A stretch of 64,000 bases of DNA, taken from positions 868,001 to 932,000 of the forward strand of contig MARA01000009.1 in assembly GCA_001792895.1 (NCBI GenBank), read 5' to 3'. Made by a program: the position numbers and the translations under genes. The notes below the pieces were generated by a model. It was not told where the DNA came from, made no database searches, and was given only the letters and a program-made list of their open reading frames with translations. Origin of the DNA: Lentinus brumalis. Taxonomy: Eukaryota > Basidiomycota > Agaricomycetes > Polyporales > Polyporaceae. Below, piece by piece: positions 56,585 through 64,000 of this stretch. The first letter of the stretch is position 1. Each line of letters begins with the position of its first letter.

Positions 56585-59115
56585 ATGTCGACCCTCCCAG
56601 ATCTACCGTGCATCCCGCTTGAAGTTGCGGAGAAAATCATAGACCAACTCAGCGGGCACGTTGACTCACTCCGCAGCTGCGCCTTGACCTGTCGCGGATG
56701 GCATTTTCGCGCTCGGTATCACCTCGTGGCAGCAATATGTGTGCGGTCAAGGAAGTCCCTCTACTCCATTGGCGACTACTTCGCCTCTGATTCTCGTATG
56801 TCGAGCGTTGTCTGGAGCCTTTCAATGTCACCCGCACCCACAGCGAACCATCGATGCATCCTCGAGGTCGTCCCCGTGGACTTGTTGAAGCTGCTACCAA
56901 ATTTACGGAGGTACCGCATCGTCGGCGTGTTCCGGCACCCCTCGACCGTATCGCCTTCCATAGTACCACGTTCATCCGTATCAAAACATACCTGCATGTG
57001 GAAGAGCTGCATCTGGTAAGGGTGGAATTTCGCACGAGCGCGGAGCTCGCGAGGGTCTTGATTTCCTTGCCGCGACTGCGACGCCTCGAGTGCGTGAGAG
57101 TGGACATCAAGGAGATCGCTACTGATAGCGCACGGTTCCGCAACAAGTGCACCAGGCTGTCTGAAGTGATGGTACGTATATAACAAGCGGTTACGGCTGG
57201 ACGCTGACCTTCGTTGCCCAGATAGAGGAGACGTCAATTCATACCGTTCGCCTCATCGTGCAGATGTCCCTCTCCACATTGAGCATACTCCGGTGCAATT
57301 TGTATTCTTTGACAGGTATGCTTTTGCTGATACTATTTATACTTCTGAACTGGTGCCGACTGTTGAGGCTTGCACAGATGCGAACGAAGAGCATAGCCCT
57401 GTGGACCTCTCCGAGTTGATGCACCTCCGCTCCCTAGACATTTTCGCCAGAAATTCAATCCAGATTCCGTGCGAGAAGATCGCCTCAGTAATATCCACTC
57501 TGCCCCCAAACATCCTCCGTAACTTGACGATCAACTTAAGGTATCTGCACAAGGAGGAAGAGGAAGAGGAGGAGGATGCGATGTTTGCCCACGGAAGAGA
57601 CACGCGCTCGGGCGGCAAACTCACAGACCAGCTGGACTCACAAACCAGCTCCGACCAGGTCGGTCACCCATTAGAGGATGTTATCCTTGCTCTTGCGACA
57701 CCGAGTGTGGTAGTCTTTACAGAGAGGGTCAAGCGCAACAAGCTCCCATTTTACTCGAAGATCGTTCAAAGCTACTTTCCACGTCTTCACGAGGGTAGTT
57801 TGCTTCAGGTCCAGGACTCTTCGGGTGCGTACAGCATGCGCAACGCAGTTGTTCCAGCATTCTGTGGCTCACACGTTCTCCAGGATATTCTGACGGGGAG
57901 GTCCATCTCGGTCATGACCGCACGGTGGTGGCAGCCATGGCCACGTCCCTCGACGGCCGATATGTTGCGACCGGAGCGGATGATGGCACCATCATTATAT
58001 GGAGTGGGACCGAAGCTCCAGAGAGAATTCTCATGGAGATTCAGTGCCCTGCAGCGACTGATGGTGTCTTCTCTCTCCATTTCTCCGACAATGGTGAATT
58101 CTTGGCGGGCATATGCACTTACGAACTTCTTATCTGGCGCGTCGTCGACGGTGTCCAAGTCACGTCTATATCAGGCACAGGGCGGCGGCGTTCCTGTACA
58201 TGGCTAAGGCAGAGTCTCAATTGCCTGACTCTCTCAGTCGTGGAATGGGGTATACACGAAGCACCACGGTCTGCATATCTGTCGGTAACGAAGGTGCACG
58301 TGCACCACTCGGGAACGGTGACCACCAGTGAACCTATTTCCTTATTACCCGACCACATCCCTGCTCCCCACATCCCAAGTCCCCTAGATGACATCTTCGC
58401 AAACGGCCTCCGTATTACACAGTCATTCAGCGGCGTATGGGTCGCGGCATGGAACACGGCTGAGCCTGGATGCTACGTCTGGCAAATGGTCGACTCTACC
58501 CCAGCATACATGAGGCACCGATTGAGCTACGGACGCCCTCACTTATTGCCTTCTTGCGCACGCTTTTTAGATGATACCCATCTCGTGATAGGTTCCGATG
58601 ACGGCACTATCCTCTGGTGGGACATATCCACGTCCCCGTTGTCCACAGCAGAGCCCTGCGGCATCCTCGCGCTCTTTCCCGAAGGTTCCCCCGTGCACCA
58701 CCTGTCTGTGTCACCTCTACACTCCTTGATCGTCACGTGGTGCTACGCAGCCCAGAGTGTATCCGTTCTACGCCGCACAAAGACTTGCACATCACAGGGT
58801 TGCTTGGGCGACGACTTCTCACTTCATGTCATCCTCCGGGGCCACACTGCCTGGGTCACCGCTGCATATATCTCTCCCTGCGAGCGATACATTGCCACCA
58901 CCTCCCTTGATTGCACCGTGCGGTTGTGGAGCACTAGGGATGGAGAGCTCTTGTGGACCTTCCACGACTATGAGACTCCGGTGTCGCACCTCGTCTTTGC
59001 ATCGAACGGGAAGACTTTGGCATCGGCAGACTATGATGGAAGAGTCCGTATACGCCTTCTGGCCACGTATGTGAGGGATGTGCCACTGACAGTTTCCTCT
59101 GCCGACAATACTTAG
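56585..59115 (+). CDS. F-box/WD40 fusion protein, copy 3 (4 exons, about 786 aa, one frameshift)
   Basis: Exons: 56585-57171, 57222-57315, 57378-57824, 57884-59115; introns 50, 62 and 59 nt in the family positions. F-box 'IPLEVAEKIIDQLS' and 'SLRSCALTCRGWH'; middle region 'TYLHVEELHLVRVEF' and 'RNKLPFYSKIVQSYFP', with an extra acidic insert of Glu residues near 57,560; WD40 part 'LHFSDNGEFLAG', 'ISPCERYIATTSLDCTVRLW', 'LVFASNGKTLASAD'. Exon 1 is one base short of a whole number of codons; the break maps to the CCCC run at 56,938-56,941, where one more C restores the alignment with copies 1 and 2. All splice sites and the remaining 2.2 kb of coding sequence are clean, which argues for a working gene and a base-calling error. 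Confidence 0.82.
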
Positions 59116-62100
59116 GTGTTTAACGCGCGGGTCTCATACTCGGACAGAGTGGATGCGAAGTTATCCTGCATTTGTCCATGTAGCTTTCAGTCATTTACTT
59201 GCAGTACTTACGTTTACGACGAACAGAACATGAAAGCACTCGGACAGAGTATGACAGTCAAATATGTGTGTCCCTGTACCTATCCGACACTTCGTACCTT
59301 GGTATGATACAACCGAGGGTGACGTGTGGCTCTCGCGGAGCAGCATCGGTGGAGAGGTCCGAAGTCGCGGTCAAGCCTCAGCACCAATAACTGAGTTGTG
59401 ATGTTCGACCTCACACCTCCTCGTAACATATTCAAGAGACTCAGGTCCATGTTGGAATCGACCGTATATACGGCGGGGTCTCCACAACATACCCAATCAA
59501 CGTATGAAGGGAATCATATATATTCTACATAGGAGCGACGTCGACATATCGCCCTGTCCTCGTCCTCGAGCCAAACCTGAACACCATTCCATCCACGCTA
59601 CGCACTCCTTCAGAAGTATGTCCGACCACAGAGGCTACACTGTCCTTGAAACTGTCCGCCACGCACCGAACGAGCGCCATGCTACCTGCCCTGTGCGACA
59701 GGGGAACTTTCGAAGAACACCGGTGACGAGCGTTCTTGGGGACTCCAGCCCTCGGATATGCGCGCGGATATTGCTGGCAGATGTATGCACATACCATCGT
59801 CCCTCTTTACCTGGGCGTGCGGCCTAGAACGCTAAGGCTGAGGCTCGACGCACGCGCGGGGCGCAGCAAATCCAGGTCTCGGTCCCGGTGCCGCGCATCC
59901 ACCCGAGGCGAGAGCACAAGGGTCGTCGCAGCCTGCGGGAAATGAAAAAGTTCGGATCTCGGGTTGAAGAGTGGATCTTCCGACTGCGACCGAGGTGCAC
60001 GCACTCCGTGACGGCGGGTGAGATCGCAGCTTGAGCCTGCTCAGCGGTAGGTGATCGACTCCTGTTCGACCGACCTACTGCGAGAGGACCGACCTAGTGT
60101 GAGAGTATCTTCTACGAACCATTTGTCAACAGAACGACTCCGAGGACGCGCATATCCTCCCGCCTCCGGGTCGTCCGGTACCAGTCGCGTCCCCGAGGCG
60201 GAGTCCTGCCCATCACACACAACCCAACGCTCGGATGGATAACTGTTCGTGAGGCCACGCCATGCGCGAAGATCACGGGGTGATCGCGATGGCTGCGCCC
60301 AGCCGGGAGCCCCTACTCGTCCTTCGCTTTGGCCATCGTTCAAATGGTCGCGGATGCGCATGCCGACGAGCTCGATGAACTACCAGCCAAAGGCACACGC
60401 GCGGGGGCTCCTGCGCATGTTGGCGACTGGTGGAGAGCGGTTCGTGACGAGTACTAGTGGATGCAAGGTTGGGAAGTATGGTCGCCGCAGGCATGGTAGA
60501 AGAGGAGGTTGAAGAGGACTGGAGATACGTGACCTCATAGTACGCAGCGGCGTCGAGGGTTCATCGGCCCTCTTCCTCACGGCCGGCCACTTGTTTCTTG
60601 CGCACCCGCGAGCCCGGAATGTACGCGACGATAGACGGGGAACGACGTACTCCCGGATCGCTAGAGCGAGGGGTATCCACCCTGTCCAGCGTGCGCATGC
60701 TCTGCTCCTTCCGACACCTCGAGGGCGGTGCGGGCGCACGCAAGCTACGGAAGTTTTCACTCTCTACGAAGCGGCGCGCGGCCTCGGTGGCATTGACGGG
60801 GTTCTAGGTCAAGTACTGCGGAAGCGGAAGTTAGCTCTCGTTCACACGCAGTAGCAGCGAGCGCACGCAGGAGGGCAACGCACATCAGACTTGGTAGTGT
60901 AGTACTGGGTCGAACGCGTGATCCCAGACGTCGATGATGGAAACGGGGGAGACGAGCGGGTCCGGGAGCGACATGATCGCGTTCTCGAGCTTCTCAGTCT
61001 CAGGGCTGTATCTCCTTCATCCTGAGGGCTGTAAGACGCGTTAGCAGACGTGCATGAGAGCGAGGGGAGAGGAAGGAGAGAAGCGTGGGTGCGAGGTGTC
61101 TGGACATCTTCCGGCAGTGCAGAACCTGATGCGTCTCTCGGTATGAAAGAAGCCATGCAGCATGCTGCGAGAGACGACCGGGTGGACGACGGGTTGGCTG
61201 ACGACTGAGACGCAGGCCCTGTCCTCCGTACACACAGACAAAATACTCACCGTTACGCCATCGAGACTGCCGATGTCGGCTAGGAATATCATTCCGCATC
61301 CGGGACCTGTGCTCGCCGCCGCCCTCAGCCTGGGTTTGTTGCGCAGACTCAAGAGGGCATGTCCATCGCCGATTGAATTCGGTCCTTGGAGACGGCTCCT
61401 TAGCAGTCAAAGTTGAGGCTGCTACAGTATGTCTAGCGGTGCGTAATGTAGTGAAGCTCCATGACGTGCGGGCTTGAAGGCCAGTCTGCAAGGTGCATGT
61501 CAGCTCGGGAGAGGGAAAACGGGCGAAAAGGACCCACATCAGAGCTTGGCGAACGTGTGCACGCTCAGCAAGAGGAGCTTACACACGTAGCTGGTTGATC
61601 GGCCCGCGCGACAGTGTTGTGAGGATAGCTACAGGCAAGGCTCGCTTGCCAGCCTGTAGCTCCTCGTTCCTCAGAGTACAACATTGTGGTCGATGAGCGA
61701 AGCAACAGCGACGATGACAACGAGCTCAGCCATGACTGTTGGTCGACAGCGGTGCCGCCACGTGCGCTCAGCGCTCAAGTCTCCTCTCTCTTTCTCGTCC
61801 GACAATGACGAGCCACGACGGCGAAGGTGCAGGTACACACGAATCAGCGCAAGGAGAAAGGGCTTTTGCCTTCCCCAGCCCGAGTGCCACAGCCGTGATG
61901 ATTGTGAGCATGGGATGACGAGACAGAAATTACTATGGTGGGCGTGCAGCGTCGTACTGACTCCGGGAGACTCGAGCTCAGGCGCACGATCCGCTCCTGG
62001 GTGCGGCATATTCAAGGGCGGGTGCGGTTGCACGGGTTTGGAGAGACAATCTCGAGCGAGGCACCTCGTGGAGATTCGGCGCCGCATGATGGAGAGGTCG

Positions 62101-63099
62101 AAACTGTGCGGGTTTACGGCAGGAGCGTCGGGGCAGAAGGTTACGCGTGTCCAGCGGAGAGGCAGGTGCGGACAAAGTTTTCCGGTGACATATCGGCCGC
62201 AATTTGAGACGAGTGTCCGCGATACCAGGCGCCATGAGGTCCTTGTGACGGCTATGCGCTCCCGCTGGCCTGGTGCGCAGCTGAAAGCACTTCACTTCCT
62301 CTCCTTCAGCTTGGACCATCGCAGAGTGTCGGCGGGCTCGATGTCCACTGACTGGAAGCACACGCGAGGGGAGGTCTGAGCAGGCCCAAGGGACAGAGAT
62401 GCAGGCTGTGCGGACAAGTGGGAGGAACGAATGACGCAGCCCCGGGGAGTATCAACAGCGAAAGCGAGAGGAAGCACTGCTAGGACCACGACGACGAGAT
62501 ATGTTCAAGTAGTAAGCTCCGATGATCTGGACGCACGGCGTGCCCCGTCTTTGTCGGACAGACCAACGAGCCCACAGTTGCGTCCAGCCGAGCAAGTATG
62601 CCGTCTGCTGGGCATCGCAGTGCGGCCGCCTGTCTTGGGTGGAGCACATGTAGTGCGAAGGTCGGTGCAGCAGTTCTAGACAGAGGCGGGAGGAGTCGGG
62701 AGAGGCGGAAGTTTTGGCTACGGGCGATGGAGACCGGAGAGGTGGATATGCTGGTTCGGGAAGAGTCGCGTCGGCGACGTTCAGCTGAGACGCAGGTGCG
62801 CGGGCTCCACGGTGACGGGTGAGAACGCCTGTTCCGAGTTCGGAGGAGGCGATGGTGGGTCCAGACGGGCAGGAACAGCAGGCTCACGTTCGGCCGACAC
62901 TGGACCACGAGGACATAGTATGTGAACGGAGGAACAGCACAACCGACATAACCTCCGAGGCATCCTCCAAGAGGTCCGGTTCCTTGCAAGCAACTCGGCA
63001 CCTGGGACGTACGTCTGCGGCCACGCAGATGGAAACTCCTCCGCATGCCGTGCGCGTTGCGATCTCCAGATGGACTGCACGATGCGGTCTGGTAGGGGG
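59116..63099. other. About 4 kb without a recognisable gene
   Basis: GC-rich with many overlapping frames on both strands. None shows a domain, a conserved partner in the window or a convincing exon chain. A minus-strand frame at 61,671-62,087 is open for 138 codons but has no supporting feature. Confidence 0.35.
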
Positions 63100-64000
63100 C
63101 TCCTGAGCGCTGAGCAGCCGTCGACAAAGTGAGACTGAACGAGTCGTTGCGGGAATGGGAGGAACGTCCGCGGCAGCCACGGCGCGAATAGACAATGGAA
63201 GTGAGCAAAGGTCGGGAGCGGAGAGCGGGGCGACGGGCTCGTGCGAGGCTTGTCCAGGTTTAGCGGTCTTCCCACTCCTCCGCCTCCTCCGGGACAGCTT
63301 GCTTGGAGGTCCGCCGATTGCGCGCGAAGAGTGTGGAGTGTCGGGCGAGCGACTTACATCATATACCCTCTGCTGTGCGCGCAGTATCTCCTGGGTCGTA
63401 CGCCCATCCCGCCGCATCCCTGCGCAACGACTCCCCTCTGCTCCGGACTTCCAGTACCTCCGCGTAGTGTGTTTCGAGCTATGGTCGCGCGTGACGGGTA
63501 CAGACCCTGGAGTTTGACGACGGCCAAGCTAGCGATGTTCCATATCGCGGTCCCGGCGGATTACTGCGTGGGTGAAGGTCAGCCACTGTGACCGTTCATC
63601 ACGAGTCCGCACAATCAGTGCATGCGCGGACGCGAGCAGAAACGGAGACTCACATGGCAGCCTTGACGTTTTGGTGCTGAGAATGATCGTGACGATGGCG
63701 TGGAGGGATCCCGGTCTGCCCTCGAGGAGACGTGTGGGCGAGTACATGCAAGCTTGAATGAGGCGGCTGGTTATCTGTAGGAATTGAGCACTACAGCAAG
63801 TCAGCACGCGACCGGGTGAGTGACGGATGCATGTACGCACAGCGGATGCTCTGATCGAGCGCAGCTAGGCAGGGCAAATCGTACTTCGGACTAGCGAGCA
63901 AGAGGCAGCGGTACAGCATGTACGGTAGCAGAGCGGGTGAGAAGAATAGCGTGGTCGGTGAGTGGGTGAGTGAGAGCAACGGCGAGCCCGACGGCGGCAA
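63100..64000 (-). CDS. Unidentified multi-exon gene or remnant, copy 2 (cut by the window edge)
   Basis: Partner of 34,726-35,850. The last 130 bases are close to identical to 35,600-35,790 ('ggcaaatcgtacttcggact', then 'gtgagagcaacggcgagccc'). Exon-like pieces are 'YMLYRCLLLASPKYDLPC' at 63,870-63,925, 'QACMYSPTRLLEGRPGS' at 63,700-63,755 and 'RCAGMRRDGRTTQEIL' at 63,375-63,425, the last ending at a GTAAGT donor near 63,354. Compared with copy 1 the middle has small indels. The gene would continue past 64,000. No family assigned. Confidence 0.3.

Noticed and set aside
1..64000. CRISPR arrays, riboswitches, bacterial promoters, rRNA
   Set aside because: No regularly spaced short repeats, no rRNA-like sequence, and the gene structure is that of a fungal nucleus.

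Overview
The window looks like the nuclear genome of a mushroom-forming basidiomycete (Agaricomycetes). The reasons are very short GT-AG introns (45-68 nt), a tandem family of DUF6535 membrane proteins, F-box proteins of the 'IPLEVAENIIDQLS' type, a Ty1/copia retrotransposon and a fungal Tad-like LINE. No bacterial features, CRISPR arrays, rRNA or tRNA genes were seen.

Left half (1-34 kb): a host gene cluster built by repeated duplication. Three DUF6535 genes lie on the minus strand (4,961-8,106; 17,442-20,353; 25,247-28,174), with an orphan piece of a fourth at 650-840. Between and beside them are F-box/WD40 genes (14,195-16,845 minus; 31,360-33,844 plus), with a third copy at 56,585-59,115 and a decayed fourth at 56,002-56,259. 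Exon structures were rebuilt by aligning the copies with each other. The DUF6535 gene at 4,961-8,106 has 7 exons and encodes 935 aa. The F-box/WD40 genes have 4 exons; the first two encode 822 and 768 aa and are intact. The spaces between hold diverged duplicate blocks (11.3-13.45 kb with 21.3-23.47 kb; 3.6-4.9 kb with 23.9-25.2 kb) in which I could not identify a gene.

Middle (36-55.3 kb): nested transposons. A LINE inserted in host DNA, leaving a perfect 16-bp target duplication at 36,082-36,097 and 55,264-55,279, the right copy directly after a 15-A tail. A Ty1/copia element (37,571-44,012, opposite orientation) later inserted in the LINE leader. Its two 557-bp LTRs look identical and it is flanked by GCCCA duplications. 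The LINE alone is about 12.7 kb and carries a leader ORF, a gag-like region with a CCHC knuckle, an AP-type endonuclease, a reverse transcriptase and an RNase H.

Right end (55.3-64 kb): host DNA with the F-box remnant, the third F-box/WD40 gene, about 4 kb without a recognisable gene, and at the edge a second copy of an unidentified gene-like segment also present at 34.7-35.85 kb.

Every clear frameshift I could place (two DUF6535 genes, one F-box/WD40 gene, two in the LINE, seven in the copia element) has the sense of one missing base, mostly in short homopolymers. That pattern suggests assembly errors more than biological decay, so elements called broken here may be intact in the organism. 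Functions of DUF6535 are unknown; any link between DUF6535 and F-box/WD40 genes is inferred only from their interleaving.
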